A stretch of DNA of 64,000 nt. Origin: Fredinandcohnia humi. Lineage in GTDB: Bacteria > Bacillota > Bacilli > Bacillales > Bacillaceae_L. The stretch covers positions 1,527 to 65,526 of the forward strand of contig NZ_LMBW01000013.1 in the NCBI RefSeq assembly GCF_001439915.1, read 5' to 3'. The position numbers and the translations under genes were made by a program. Shown here piece by piece: positions 34,744 through 44,280 of the stretch (within the stretch, counting starts at the first letter, position 1; each line of letters begins with the position of its first letter). The notes below the pieces were generated by a model. That model did no database searches. It saw only the letters and a list, made by a program, of their open reading frames with translations, and had not been told where the DNA came from.

Positions 34744-36449
34744 GTCCTGCGAACCTCCTTATCATATGCAATAAATCGTTCAACAAATTCAAGGGGTTCC
34801 TCTATACCCGCTCGTTTTGCTAATTCAAATAAGGAAGTTTCCTTTAAGTTAGCTTGTTTAATAATTTCAGAGTCTGTTAGCACACTGGCAGCAGATTGGT
34901 CGGCAATTTTCTCTCCGCCGGCTATCACAATGGCGCGTGGCGTATACTCAAGCATTAAATGCATATCATGTGTAATCATAAGAATGGTAATCCCCTGCTT
35001 GTTTAATTCCACAAGAAACTCCATAATTTCTGTGTAATGACGAAGGTCTTGCCCTGCAGTTGGCTCATCTAAAATAATAATTTCCGGCTCTAATACAAGT
35101 ATAGATGCTATGGTCACACGTTTCTTTTGCCCAAAGCTCAGCGCAGAAATTGGCCATTTTCTAAATGGATAAAGGCCACACACCTTAAGTGTTTTTTCAA
35201 CCCGCTCTCTAATCTCATCCTCTGGTACACCGCGGTTCACAAGACCTAATGCTACTTCGTCATAAATGAAATGCTTGGAGATCATATGGTTTGGGTTTTG
35301 CATAACCATTCCTATCCGTGCAGATCGTTCCTTGATTGTATCATTTGTAATATCTTGACCTGAAAAAAGAATTTTTCCAGAGCTTGGTTTTTCAAATCCG
35401 CAAATGAGATTTGAAAGGGTAGATTTTCCTGCACCATTTTTTCCGACGATGCTTACTAACTCGCCCTTTTCAATTGAAAAGGATACATTCCGAATCGTTT
35501 CTCTTCCTTGATGATAGCTGAATGTTAGATGGTCCAGCTCCAAGATTGGCGAAGTTTTCTCTCTCTTTTCAGGTATGGTCACCTTTTCAAACCACGCTTT
35601 TAATCTACCTTTACAGGCTTCTACATTAAAGGAAGGAAGATATGCCGGATTCATGTCCTCTGTTATGTCACACCCTGCATACTTCGCTGCTTTGAGATAT
35701 AATGGTTCACGTATATGACGTTCCTCCAAAATCGGTTTGGATAAAAGCTCATCCGGTTTCATATCACCGATAATTCTTCCTTCATCTACAACAATAATTC
35801 GATCTACATGACGATATAGAACATCCTCCAAGCGATGTTCTATGATTACTACTGTTGTATTTGTTTCTTTTTGAATCCGATCAATTAGGTCAATTGCATA
35901 CTGTCCCGTTGCAGGATCAAGATTCGCTAATGGTTCGTCAAAAAGGAGGATGTCTACTTTATCGACCATAACTCCCGCAAGAGAGACCCTTTGCTTTTGT
36001 CCTCCCGATAATTGGTGAAGGGATGATTGTAAATAATCCTCCATTTCCACCATTTTCGAGACTTTCTCAACGGTTTCAAGCATACCCTTCTGTGGCACAT
36101 AATCGTTCTCTAGAGAAAAGGCAATATCTTCTCCAACAGAAAGACCAATAAACTGTCCATCTGGATCCTGTAGTACGGTGCCGACCATTTTTGATAGTTT
36201 AAAAATATCCAGATCCTTTGCTTCTTTCTCCATAATGGTAAGGCTACCTTGAGTATTCCCTTTATAAGAAAAGGGAACAAGCCCGTTTAGGCAATTGCCA
36301 ATCGTGCTTTTCCCTGATCCTGAAGGCCCTACAATTAATACCTTCTCGCCCTCATATATTTTAAGAGTAATATCCCGAAGAGTAGGCTCTGCTTGGCTAC
36401 GATACGTAAATCCATAATTTATAAATTCAATAACAGGTTTTTTCATCAT
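34734..36449 (-). CDS. Energy-coupling factor transporter, fused double ATPase
   Basis: The 571-residue protein has two complete ABC domains. The first has GPSGSGKST, LSGGQKQRV and ILLFDEPLANLD; the second (from about 305) has GKNGAGKST, LSFGQKKRV and IIILDEPTAGQD. Such EcfA1-EcfA2 fusions (YkoD type) power one ECF transporter. It lies between the S component and EcfT genes, in the order S–ATPase–T, and is probably cotranscribed with the SAM hydrolase gene. Confidence 0.93.
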   Translation of the reverse strand: MMKKPVIEFINYGFTYRSQAEPTLRDITLKIYEGEKVLIVGPSGSGKSTIGNCLNGLVPFSYKGNTQGSLTIMEKEAKDLDIFKLSKMVGTVLQDPDGQFIGLSVGEDIAFSLENDYVPQKGMLETVEKVSKMVEMEDYLQSSLHQLSGGQKQRVSLAGVMVDKVDILLFDEPLANLDPATGQYAIDLIDRIQKETNTTVVIIEHRLEDVLYRHVDRIIVVDEGRIIGDMKPDELLSKPILEERHIREPLYLKAAKYAGCDITEDMNPAYLPSFNVEACKGRLKAWFEKVTIPEKREKTSPILELDHLTFSYHQGRETIRNVSFSIEKGELVSIVGKNGAGKSTLSNLICGFEKPSSGKILFSGQDITNDTIKERSARIGMVMQNPNHMISKHFIYDEVALGLVNRGVPEDEIRERVEKTLKVCGLYPFRKWPISALSFGQKKRVTIASILVLEPEIIILDEPTAGQDLRHYTEIMEFLVELNKQGITILMITHDMHLMLEYTPRAIVIAGGEKIADQSAASVLTDSEIIKQANLKETSLFELAKRAGIEEPLEFVERFIAYDKEVRRTWQ

Positions 36450-36484
36450 ACTACTCTCCTAGCAAACCATAAACTACTTTTCTA

Positions 36485-37036
36485 TTATAAATCCTTGGTT
36501 AAGCTTCCACTTTGACTTCTTGTTTTTGCATATGCCACTAATAGAATCGTACCAATGATCCCGACAGTGACCATGTTTAAAAGTCCTGCTACAAGACCTT
36601 GAACATATACTTTATTTGCTGGTTCTGCATAAATCCAAACATCTAATGTTGGAGCTACAGCAAACCAGCCGATCGCCTGTGCAATTACTTGCACAATGTT
36701 AAAAGTTACAATTTTCTTCGCATTCAGAACACCAGACTCGATATCAATTTTATTTTTAGCAAGACCGAATAAAAACCCAACAAGCATTGAAACAATGACC
36801 CAACTCCACCAAACAGAACCGTAGGAAATGGCATCATTTAAAGTATGGCCGATTAATCCAATCAACGCTCCTGCTATAGGACCGAACACCACTGCCATAA
36901 GACCTAAGAATGCATAAGATGTTTGAATTGATGTATTAGGAATTGGCGTTGGAATTGCCGCAAATTTTGCTAAAACTAGAAATACAGCAGACCCAATTCC
37001 GATTGCAACAATCGTTTTAATAGATAAGCTTTTCAT
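36485..37036 (-). CDS. ECF transporter S component, UPF0397 family
   Basis: The 183-residue membrane protein has about five to six hydrophobic segments and the UPF0397 pattern ([40 protein letters not shown]). In comparative genomics a UPF0397 protein in lactic acid bacteria was proposed as the methionine-linked S component MtsT. The Met-type T-box upstream fits. I chose the ATG at 37036 (MKSLSIK), 10 nt after GGGGGG; an ATG nine bases upstream is possible. Confidence 0.85.
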   Translation of the reverse strand: MKSLSIKTIVAIGIGSAVFLVLAKFAAIPTPIPNTSIQTSYAFLGLMAVVFGPIAGALIGLIGHTLNDAISYGSVWWSWVIVSMLVGFLFGLAKNKIDIESGVLNAKKIVTFNIVQVIAQAIGWFAVAPTLDVWIYAEPANKVYVQGLVAGLLNMVTVGIIGTILLVAYAKTRSQSGSLTKDL

Positions 37037-37075
37037 AATTCTCATACCCCCCAATTTTTTGAATTGAAACAAAAA

Positions 37076-37933
37076 TTAATTATATATGATTTTTGGCACT
37101 TTGCGAATATAAATTTTCCAATTGGTGCCCGTTTCGATGTGGTAAGCTTTGGCAAAAGAGCCTTGGTTAATGGCTACCCCAATTTTGTCAAGGGAATTAA
37201 TAAACAATAACGGTTCACCAAGATGGCTATCTGCAAATGAGCGACCATAAGTCATGATATTTTTATAGATCTGACGCGTATCATTTTCAATGGTTACTTC
37301 AAAATGATCCCCATACTCCACATTCAGTTGTTTAAAAGTTTCACGCTCAATATTCGTCCATAGATTACCAAAACGAATATCGAGAATATCAATTGTACCT
37401 AAGACATTATCTTTATGGGCAGTCGCCTCTGTTATTTGTAACTCAACAAGAGAATCAACCGGAACACTAGGCCCAACCTCTTCGTATGAAATCACACCAG
37501 CTGCAAGTCTTGCCCCCGTATAGACATAAACATCTCGACCATGGAATGTATAAGATTCTCCTGAAGAAGGTAAACGATTTATATTTTCATCAATAATCCT
37601 CGCTTCTTTGATACCTAACTTCTTCTGAATATGTGTAAGGGTTCCATTATCTGGTGTCACAATATATTGATTTGTTTCTGTCTTCACTACGATACTACGG
37701 CGATCGGAGCCGACACCAGGGTCAACAACAGATACAAAAACAGTACCTTCTGGCCAGTAGGAAATGGTCTGATATAAACGATATGAGCCTTCCCAAATAT
37801 TATATTGCGGAATGTCATGAGTTAGATCAAAAATTCGCAAGCCTGGATCAACCGTAATGGCCACTCCATACATTGCACTTACAGCACCATCACTTAATCC
37901 AAAGTCCGTTTGTAATACTAGATGATTTGTCAC
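37076..37933 (-). CDS. SAM hydrolase / SAM hydroxide adenosyltransferase (DUF62)
   Basis: The 285-residue protein belongs to the DUF62 family, which splits S-adenosylmethionine to adenosine and methionine. It has QTDFGLSDGAVSAMYGVA near the N terminus, DLTHDIPQYNIWEGSYRL, VVDPGVGSDRRSIVVKT and TPDNGTLTHI. The start is a GTG 8 nt after GGAGG; an ATG overlaps that site. It is first in a unit with an ECF transporter and is preceded by a Met-type T-box. Confidence 0.92.
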   Translation of the reverse strand: MTNHLVLQTDFGLSDGAVSAMYGVAITVDPGLRIFDLTHDIPQYNIWEGSYRLYQTISYWPEGTVFVSVVDPGVGSDRRSIVVKTETNQYIVTPDNGTLTHIQKKLGIKEARIIDENINRLPSSGESYTFHGRDVYVYTGARLAAGVISYEEVGPSVPVDSLVELQITEATAHKDNVLGTIDILDIRFGNLWTNIERETFKQLNVEYGDHFEVTIENDTRQIYKNIMTYGRSFADSHLGEPLLFINSLDKIGVAINQGSFAKAYHIETGTNWKIYIRKVPKIIYN

Positions 37934-37986
37934 AATAAATTCCTCCATTTTTTATAATTGATTCGGATTACCCGTTTTTTGGAAAT

Positions 37987-38322
37987 AAAAAAAACCACGT
38001 CATTATCAAATACGATAAGGACGTGGTTTTATCACACGTGGTACCACCTTAGTTCACTGGTTGCTCACACAAACAGTCTCAACAAGTACGAGGGTCTATT
38101 CAAGCCCATATACTGTGGTATTGATAACGAGTACCAAATCTCGTCGGAACCTAGTCGTAACAATTGTTACTTTCAGCACGAAACTCAGAGGCCATTGTTC
38201 AGATTCGTATTTTTGCTTCTTTTCAGCTACCGAAGCTCTCTGTGTAAAATAGCTAAATCCTACTTTTTCTCTTCATAGTCTTTCTTAAGGAAAATAATAA
38301 TTATTCAGTTATTATGTTGATG
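37987..38322 (-). promoter_or_regulatory. T-box leader (probably Met) of the SAM hydrolase–ECF operon
   Basis: On the minus strand AAGGTGGTACCACG (38050-38037) is the T-box, followed by a long terminator (AAACCACGTC…GACGTGGTTT) and nine T. Stem I has AGAGAGCTTCGGTAGCTGAAA-like pairing, and the specifier region reads CTGAACAATGGCCTCTG, where ATG would read tRNA-Met. The leader ends 55 nt before the gene. The rest of the 37934-38399 gap is its promoter and A+T-rich sequence. Confidence 0.85.
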
Positions 38323-38328
38323 ATTATT

Positions 38329-38357
38329 ATCATATCTGAGTGATTTTTTAAAGTCAA
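38329..38357 (-). promoter_or_regulatory. Sigma-A promoter of the Met T-box operon
   Basis: On the minus strand TTGACT (38357-38352), a 17-nt spacer and TATGAT (38334-38329) form a near-consensus promoter just before the T-box leader. Confidence 0.8.
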
Positions 38358-38399
38358 GCAATATTTTAAAAATTATATTTTTTTGGAACCAATTCCTTT

Positions 38400-38972
38400 T
38401 TAGAAGTCTGTGACGTTTGTTGTCGGCAGTTCAATCTGTTTTTTACGATTTACGAATTTCATTTTTGACACTATAACATATAAAAATAACGCAGACAGCA
38501 TCGCAAGTAAAGCACCCACTAAAACATCTCCGGGATAATGTACTCCCACCCAAATACGGGAAAGGCCGACTAAACATGCCAGTGCCATCCAAAGATATCT
38601 TCCAGGTTTCTTAAACAAGAAAAAAGAAAAACAAATCGCAAAGAAGATCATCGTATGGTCACTTGGAAATGAATTATCAACTGCTTTTTCAATCAATTGG
38701 TTCACATTTGGCAGCTCGGCAAATGGCTGGTTATTGGAATGAAACATCCCTGCCACTCTTCCGAGAAGTATCGCTAAACCTACTAAAAGCAGGCTACTAA
38801 TCACCATAAGACGGTTTTGCGGACCCTTTAAAAAGTAGAAAATCACCGCAATGATGAGGAAATACAAGGTGTAATTCGCAATAATTATCATTGGCACACC
38901 CAAAACCGGCAACTCCTTGCCCAACCCATTAATCTTGTAAAACACGTCCGTATTGATATCCTTAAAGTTCAA
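38400..38972 (-). CDS. PAP2 family undecaprenyl-diphosphatase (BcrC-like)
   Basis: The 190-residue membrane protein has the PAP2 motifs LGRVAGMFHSNNQPF, SFPSDHTMIFFA (PSDH) and SRIWVGVHYPGDVLVG, with five or six membrane segments. Size and motifs match B. subtilis BcrC, which recycles undecaprenyl-PP and lowers bacitracin sensitivity. I chose the TTG giving LNFKDINTDVF, with GGGGGAG 5 nt upstream. The frame extends 36 codons further upstream without a good start. Confidence 0.85.
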   Translation of the reverse strand: MNFKDINTDVFYKINGLGKELPVLGVPMIIIANYTLYFLIIAVIFYFLKGPQNRLMVISSLLLVGLAILLGRVAGMFHSNNQPFAELPNVNQLIEKAVDNSFPSDHTMIFFAICFSFFLFKKPGRYLWMALACLVGLSRIWVGVHYPGDVLVGALLAMLSALFLYVIVSKMKFVNRKKQIELPTTNVTDF

Positions 38973-39080
38973 GAAAACTCCCCCAAATTGAATCCTACAT
39001 AGAATGTACGGCATTTCAACCAAAAAAAAATCGATGTAGCTTACACAACCTAACAAAAGTGTAAGCCACACCGAAGACAA

Positions 39081-40535
39081 CTATAAGATTGGCGATAAAA
39101 GTCTTGAGATCGATTCTTTGAATTTAATGTTAACGCCTCTTTTATCGTATTCTTCATAGGTCAGTAATTTTGAAAGTTTTATATCATCTTTGAAAATGTC
39201 TGCCAACTCCTTCGAGATATTTTCATCATATAAAAAGGCATTTACTTCAAAATTTAGTCTAAAACTTCTTACGTCGATATTCGCCGTACCAACAGTGGAC
39301 ATCTCTTCATCAACAACGAGTGTTTTTGAATGGATAAAGCCATTGCTGTAAATATAGACATTCGCCCCAACTGGAAGCAGTTCCCCAATATGTGAAAGTG
39401 TCGCCCAATAAACAAATGGATGATCTGGTTTGTCGGGAATCATAATATTCACATCAACCCCTGACAGGCAAGCCACCCTTAATGCGTCAAGCAAGCTTTT
39501 ATCCGGAATAAAATAAGGTGTTTGCATATAAATCGATTTTTTCGCCGAATAGATCATTTTGATATAAGCATTTTTAATCCGCTCAAATTCTGAGTCGGGG
39601 CCACTTGTTACAATTTGAATCCCAACATTGCCAAGTCTGACATTTTCAATCGGAAAAAGCTCAGGATCATACATAATATCAAAATCACGCGACGCTTGGT
39701 TCCAGTCCAATATGAAGCGAACTTGCATCGTATCAACAGCAGTTCCTCTAATTCGTAAATGAGTATCTCGCCAATACCCAAACCTTGAATTCAAGCCCAG
39801 GTACTCGTCGCCGACATTGAAGCCGCCTACATATCCGACCTTTCCATCAATAATGACCAATTTTCGATGGTTTCGAAAGTTCATCCGCAAATTGATAAAC
39901 CTTAGTTTTGATGGGAAAAAGACCTCAACTAAGCCGCCCGCTTCACGAAATTCCTTAAAAAAACGTTTCGTCAATGCCCTAGAGCCTAGTTCATCATAAA
40001 GAACGCGGACTGTAACGCCTTCTTTTACCTTTTTTGTTAAATGCGCTATTAATCTTCGACCTAGATTGTCATTTTTAATAATATAGTACTGCAAATGGAT
40101 GGATTCCTGTGCAGCCTCAATATCTTGGAATAGACGTCTATATTTCTCCTGTCCATCTGTAAAAACTTCAACAGCATTGTTTTTCGTAAACAAGGCCTGG
40201 TCATTCACAAGGTTCAGATATATGAGGTCTTGATTATCCTCTGTGACGCGATTGTTAAAATGAAAATTTTGTGTTCGTAACTGCTCTTTTTGCTTCTCTA
40301 GGACCTCTTCAATCCCACTTTTTTTCAAATCATCCCATTGAAAAAGATGCTTGTGTGTTAAATTTCGACCAAGAAGCAAATACAAAATAAAGCCTGCAAC
40401 TGGAATGAAAAAAAGGACTAATAACCATGCCCAAGTTGAACTGGCATCTCTTCTTTCACGAAAGATGACAACCACGGCAAATACAATGTTTAAGACCATA
40501 ACCAAACCTAATAATAATGAAGTAATATTTACCAT
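39081..40535 (-). CDS. cls: Cardiolipin synthase
   Basis: The 484-residue protein has two N-terminal membrane helices and two HKD phospholipase D motifs: HRKLVIIDG (about residue 220) and HSKTLVVDE (about 397). It condenses two phosphatidylglycerols. The size matches B. subtilis ClsA (YwnE). I chose the ATG at 40535, 5 nt after GAGAGG; an upstream extension of 27 codons has no ribosome-binding site. The BcrC-like gene follows about 110 nt downstream on the same strand, so envelope lipid functions are grouped. Confidence 0.93.
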   Translation of the reverse strand: MVNITSLLLGLVMVLNIVFAVVVIFRERRDASSTWAWLLVLFFIPVAGFILYLLLGRNLTHKHLFQWDDLKKSGIEEVLEKQKEQLRTQNFHFNNRVTEDNQDLIYLNLVNDQALFTKNNAVEVFTDGQEKYRRLFQDIEAAQESIHLQYYIIKNDNLGRRLIAHLTKKVKEGVTVRVLYDELGSRALTKRFFKEFREAGGLVEVFFPSKLRFINLRMNFRNHRKLVIIDGKVGYVGGFNVGDEYLGLNSRFGYWRDTHLRIRGTAVDTMQVRFILDWNQASRDFDIMYDPELFPIENVRLGNVGIQIVTSGPDSEFERIKNAYIKMIYSAKKSIYMQTPYFIPDKSLLDALRVACLSGVDVNIMIPDKPDHPFVYWATLSHIGELLPVGANVYIYSNGFIHSKTLVVDEEMSTVGTANIDVRSFRLNFEVNAFLYDENISKELADIFKDDIKLSKLLTYEEYDKRGVNIKFKESISRLLSPIL

Positions 40536-40716
40536 ATTTTCCTCTCTCATCCGATTCATTCTACATTCAAATATACTATATTTCAGAATGTTAATAAAAT
40601 ATTTAGCTATATTCATGATGTCTGGACTTATTTTAATATTTCTATCATTTTTATTCCCGCTCTATAAATTATATTGTTGTTCCCTGGTTTTTAGCGAGAT
40701 TAAATTTTTAAGAGCA

Positions 40717-40751
40717 AGAAACCTGGCTTATTCTTCAGCCAGGTTCCTTTC
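40717..40751. terminator. Terminator of the MBL-fold gene
   Basis: GAAACCTGGCT pairs with AGCCAGGTTCC around TATTCTTC, overlapping the 3' end of the MBL-fold gene. Confidence 0.75.
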
Positions 40752-41609
40752 CTAATGAATGTTTTTATCTACATACCGTCCATAGTCTGGAATTGCAATT
40801 TGATCAAAGTCCCTATCCAATTTACCTAAGGATTCTTCTAACAATTCACCGGTCATTGGGAAACCATGACCTGTAACGGCAATACTTGGCTTAAGTCCCG
40901 CCAATGTTTCTACAGACTTTTTCGCGGCCTGCCAATCAGTTGTTAAGTATCTTGGCGGACCACTAATTTCCTGCTCCTGGGTCATCACCTTATACAGATA
41001 CTCTTGCTTAACAGTCACAAACGCATCCCCAACTATAAGCGCACGATCCTTTTCACGGAAAAACGATACATGTCCGGGCGCATGCCCTGGTGTATGAATC
41101 CAAAGGAATTCGGGCAAATGAGGCACTGTCCCATCTGCTGGCAACTTTTCTACATGGCGTCCCAGGTTAATGGGTTCATTTGGGAACAACGGCGACATTT
41201 TTGATACCATTCCCCCTTCAACCGTCGGGTCTGGTTCGGGATAGCTTTTTTGTCCTGTTAAAAATGGCATTTCCAGCTCATGTGCATAGACAGGCACATC
41301 CCAGTGCTCAACTAATTCAATAATTCCACCAACATGATCAAAATGACCATGTGTTAACAGGATCGCTTTCGGGCGACTGTTCGTCCCAAAGCGTTCCTCA
41401 CAAACAGCCATTATCTCCTCCGCTGAGCCAGGCATGCCTGCGTCTACAATTATAAAATCCGATGTACCCGGCTCGCCAACTAAAACAAAGTTAACGATTT
41501 GGATCGTATGAGAATAAAGGTCCGGTAATAGCTGTATCCCGATTCCACTACCGATGGAAGTCGCAGGAATAAACTTATAATCACTTCCATATTGCATGTC
41601 CTTCTCCAT
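40752..41609 (-). CDS. MBL-fold metallo-hydrolase
   Basis: The 285-residue protein has the beta-lactamase-fold metal motif THGHFDHVGG (HxHxDH), later ligands in WIHTPGHAPGHVS, VGDAF, and a final TGHGFPM. This is the glyoxalase II/YflN-like group. The substrate is unknown. GGGGGG lies 6 nt before the start. It ends at a terminator and appears monocistronic. Confidence 0.88.
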   Translation of the reverse strand: MEKDMQYGSDYKFIPATSIGSGIGIQLLPDLYSHTIQIVNFVLVGEPGTSDFIIVDAGMPGSAEEIMAVCEERFGTNSRPKAILLTHGHFDHVGGIIELVEHWDVPVYAHELEMPFLTGQKSYPEPDPTVEGGMVSKMSPLFPNEPINLGRHVEKLPADGTVPHLPEFLWIHTPGHAPGHVSFFREKDRALIVGDAFVTVKQEYLYKVMTQEQEISGPPRYLTTDWQAAKKSVETLAGLKPSIAVTGHGFPMTGELLEESLGKLDRDFDQIAIPDYGRYVDKNIH

Positions 41610-41691
41610 AAAAATCCCCCCTACACGATTCGAATAGCATTAGTGTTTCACAGGATTGGTATTTTATTTATAGTGGAGAAGCTATTATATA

Positions 41692-41716
41692 CAAAAAGAA
41701 CCGGCGCACCGGTTCT
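41692..41716 (-). terminator. Terminator of the 162-residue membrane protein gene
   Basis: AGAACCGG pairs with CCGGTTCT around GTGC, followed by TTTTTGT on the minus strand. Confidence 0.8.
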
Positions 41717-41718
41717 TC

Positions 41719-42207
41719 CTACTGTTTTTTTACTCGTTTTGGGTAGTGAAAAATCATCCGTAGTATCGTGTAAAACAACAAAATAAATACAATTGTATTT
41801 ACAATCCAATGGGTGGAAATCAGTAAATTAGCAACCGCAAAAATGATAATTGGCTTAGTTAACGCAAACGCACACATTTTCCATAGAAATTGAAATTTCA
41901 ACTGGCGGTGTGTGATTTTGCTGATTCCTACTCCTATTCCCGCTAATACTGAAATCCCTGCGATACCTAAAAATAGCATTAAAAACGGGTAAAATAAAAG
42001 TACTTGGATGACGTAAATATTTTGGGGAATGTCGCTTTCCTTATAGGAGTCATCCAAAAGTAAATTGATTTCAATTGGAAGTGCCACGATAAACAATAAT
42101 AAAAGGAGGAATAGAATCGTATTTCTCATTTCCAGTTTATTCAGCCGCTTCATCGCAGCCTTATTTGGTAATCGCAAACAATCCAATAATGTCGACATGA
42201 GTTTCAC
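41719..42207 (-). CDS. Membrane protein, 162 residues, unknown
   Basis: The protein has four hydrophobic segments (TILFLLLLLFIVALPIEI, VLLFYPFLMLFLGIAGISVL, a third near 110-130 and IVNTIVFILLFYTILRMI). An N-terminal amphipathic region rich in Leu and Lys (LPNKAAMKRLNKLEMRN) precedes them. It resembles DUF1189/YIP1-type small membrane proteins only loosely. The start is a GTG 6 nt after GAGTGG. It lies between the flavin reductase and MBL genes on the same strand. No function can be given. Confidence 0.7.
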   Translation of the reverse strand: MKLMSTLLDCLRLPNKAAMKRLNKLEMRNTILFLLLLLFIVALPIEINLLLDDSYKESDIPQNIYVIQVLLFYPFLMLFLGIAGISVLAGIGVGISKITHRQLKFQFLWKMCAFALTKPIIIFAVANLLISTHWIVNTIVFILLFYTILRMIFHYPKRVKKQ

Positions 42208-42257
42208 GTAAAGCCACTCGTTTCATTTAAAAATGGTTCGAACACTTAGATACCAAT

Positions 42258-42752
42258 TTACTTATAAAATTCGTCAGGGATATTGCCGAATTTCCGGTTA
42301 TGATAAAGGAGTGGCGGTTTGCTGTAGTTTTCAATCTCAACCACTTCACCAATTAATATCGTATGGTCACCTGCTTCTACCGTCTTAAAGGTTTTACAGT
42401 GTAAAACACCTGAAGTCCCCTTCAAGATTGGAAGATTTTTATCAGACATCTCCCATTCACAGTTTGCAAATCGATCGGTTCCCTTACTTGCAAAAAGGGC
42501 ACAGATATCCCCTTGATCGCCAGCTAAAACATGTACCGCAAATTTATCAGTTTTTGTAAAAATATCGTAAGTGGATACCCTTTTATCAATGGACCATAAA
42601 ATTAATAATGGATCCAATGAAACAGAGGCAAATGAGTTAACTGTCAGTCCAAGTGGAACTCCATTTTCATCAGTCGTAGTAACAACTGTTACACCCGTCG
42701 GATAATTCCCCATGACGTCTTTAAAAGTTTGCGCTTTTGTATGATTATCCAA
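42258..42752 (-). CDS. Flavin reductase-like FMN-binding protein
   Basis: The 164-residue protein is a flavin reductase of the HpaC/PheA2 type: KDVMGNYPTGVTVVTTTDENG, then LTVNSFASVSLDPLLILWSI (flavin-binding) and HTILIGEVVEI. Such proteins reduce FMN or FAD with NAD(P)H for partner monooxygenases. No monooxygenase gene adjoins it. The start is a TTG with AAAGGTGTG upstream. Confidence 0.88.
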   Translation of the reverse strand: MDNHTKAQTFKDVMGNYPTGVTVVTTTDENGVPLGLTVNSFASVSLDPLLILWSIDKRVSTYDIFTKTDKFAVHVLAGDQGDICALFASKGTDRFANCEWEMSDKNLPILKGTSGVLHCKTFKTVEAGDHTILIGEVVEIENYSKPPLLYHNRKFGNIPDEFYK

Positions 42753-42868
42753 TATTCACACACCTTTCTACACGATGACACACTTATTTAAAAATAGTCT
42801 CATTTTTAGTTACATAAATCATTTGTTATAACTATATCATGATTGCCATGACAATTCTAATCGTTTGC

Positions 42869-43720
42869 CTACCGTTTATTCCGATAAATATTCCCTTGGC
42901 GAATCCATTTTGTCGCGACCCATTTTTCACCCTCAGACACAGGAATACTTGAATGCAGTGACATGCGGTCTACCTCACCCTTGCTGTTTCCGTACTGAAA
43001 ATACACAGCTGAGCCTTTCTTCGGAACAATCGAAACACCTGCTTTCGGAAAAACAGTTTCTCCCCCAGCAGGTACATCGTTTAAATAGATGAGGAACGTC
43101 CCTACCCGCTGACCACCTTGTTCAGAGTCTACCTTGCTTGGCGGAAAATAATCAAAATGGCTTTTATATTCCTCGCCAATGCCATAATTCAATACCTGAA
43201 GCCCTTCCCCATTTTCAACGGGAAACTCTGTTAATTCTGAGATTCTCATTTCTATAATTTTGATAAACTCACTTTCTCGCAAATAAAAAGACATTCCTTT
43301 ACTCGTTCGACCGGTTGCTGCTTGTTCTTCGCCCGTCTTCGGATCTATGACAGTTGAAGGCTTGAGGCGGCTTTTTGACATATTAATCAACTGGTCACAT
43401 TCATCAAAGCTTAAGAAATTATCTAAATGTAAAATAAACGGTTTTTCTACTCTCGATAAGACCTTTATTTCTCGGTCACTTGTGTGTAAATTACTTCCCT
43501 TTTTCGCAATTTCGGGCTGTTCATATTCGTATGGGGCTTGTACGTCTTGTGTGTCTATTGGTTTATTTCCTATAATTCGAAACAGAGTTGTATAAGAGAG
43601 TCTAGGATCATAGCCTTTTCGAATCATTGCATCCACAATTGCTTCAGGGTTTACGCCACTGTTTAAGGTTTTAATAATCCAATCCATAAGTGCACCTGGA
43701 ATTTGCTTTACTTTCTCCAT
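42869..43720 (-). CDS. 2-oxoglutarate/Fe(II) prolyl 4-hydroxylase
   Basis: The 283-residue protein has a C-terminal P4H domain (about residues 95-280) with the iron ligands HFDYF (HxD), a distal histidine in MSLHSSIPV and the oxoglutarate lysine in EKWVATKW. An N-terminal segment (about 1-80, PGALMDWIIKTLNSGVNPEA) is extra compared with the ~216-residue B. anthracis P4H and resembles a small helical domain. The protein substrate is unknown. Confidence 0.87.
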   Translation of the reverse strand: MEKVKQIPGALMDWIIKTLNSGVNPEAIVDAMIRKGYDPRLSYTTLFRIIGNKPIDTQDVQAPYEYEQPEIAKKGSNLHTSDREIKVLSRVEKPFILHLDNFLSFDECDQLINMSKSRLKPSTVIDPKTGEEQAATGRTSKGMSFYLRESEFIKIIEMRISELTEFPVENGEGLQVLNYGIGEEYKSHFDYFPPSKVDSEQGGQRVGTFLIYLNDVPAGGETVFPKAGVSIVPKKGSAVYFQYGNSKGEVDRMSLHSSIPVSEGEKWVATKWIRQGNIYRNKR

Positions 43721-43831
43721 TTCTCCCTCTCCTTTTATGCTCTTGTTTTTTACAAAGTAATCCCTTTCATTACATTGTAATATATACGAGTAAAATTGTG
43801 GTAGCGATTACTTTTTTTTCAAAGGTTGGCA

Positions 43832-43866
43832 CAAAAAATAGAAGTAACTACGAGTGTAGTTACTTC
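43832..43866 (-). terminator. Terminator of the ferredoxin gene
   Basis: GAAGTAACTAC and GTAGTTACTTC form a perfect 11-bp stem around ACTC, followed by TATTTTTTG on the minus strand. Confidence 0.9.
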
Positions 43867-43900
43867 AAAGGATAGGAATTTTATATATATGTATTTTGGG

Positions 43901-44137
43901 TTAGACTCCGAAAAACTCGCGCGCTATGTCAACAAATCCAATTTCATCATCTGGTACTTCGTCCTCATGAAAAATAGCATCAACCGGGCAAACAGAAACA
44001 CATGCCCCACAGTCAATGCATATGTCAGGATTGATATAATACTGATCATCACCAAGCTCAATACAGTCGACAGGACATACCTCTACACATTCTGCTGCTT
44101 TTTCCGCCCCACATGGAGAAGTGATTACATATGCCAC
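43901..44137 (-). CDS. 4Fe-4S ferredoxin, two-cluster type
   Basis: The 78-residue protein has a complete C-x2-C-x2-C-x3-CP motif (CIDCGACVSVCP) near the middle and a partial N-terminal one (CGAEKAAECVEVCPVDCIEL). This spacing is that of 7Fe (3Fe-4S/4Fe-4S) ferredoxins. The acidic C terminus (HEDEVPDDEIGF) suits partner docking. It carries electrons in the cytosol; the partner is unknown. It is monocistronic. Confidence 0.92.
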   Translation of the reverse strand: MAYVITSPCGAEKAAECVEVCPVDCIELGDDQYYINPDICIDCGACVSVCPVDAIFHEDEVPDDEIGFVDIAREFFGV

Positions 44138-44280
44138 CCAAATCCCTCCTATTTGAAGACCCCCTGATAGACTAGAAGTCTCCGTTATTTACTACACCCT
44201 ATGATGCTTGGCAAGGAAGTATTCCGGATATTGGGAATTAGTATGAGGGGAATTGGAGGTTGGGGTGGAACTCACTTCAT

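Noticed and set aside
37958-38278. A 106-codon plus-strand frame upstream of the SAM hydrolase.
   Set aside because: It is antisense to the Met T-box leader, which explains the sequence fully.
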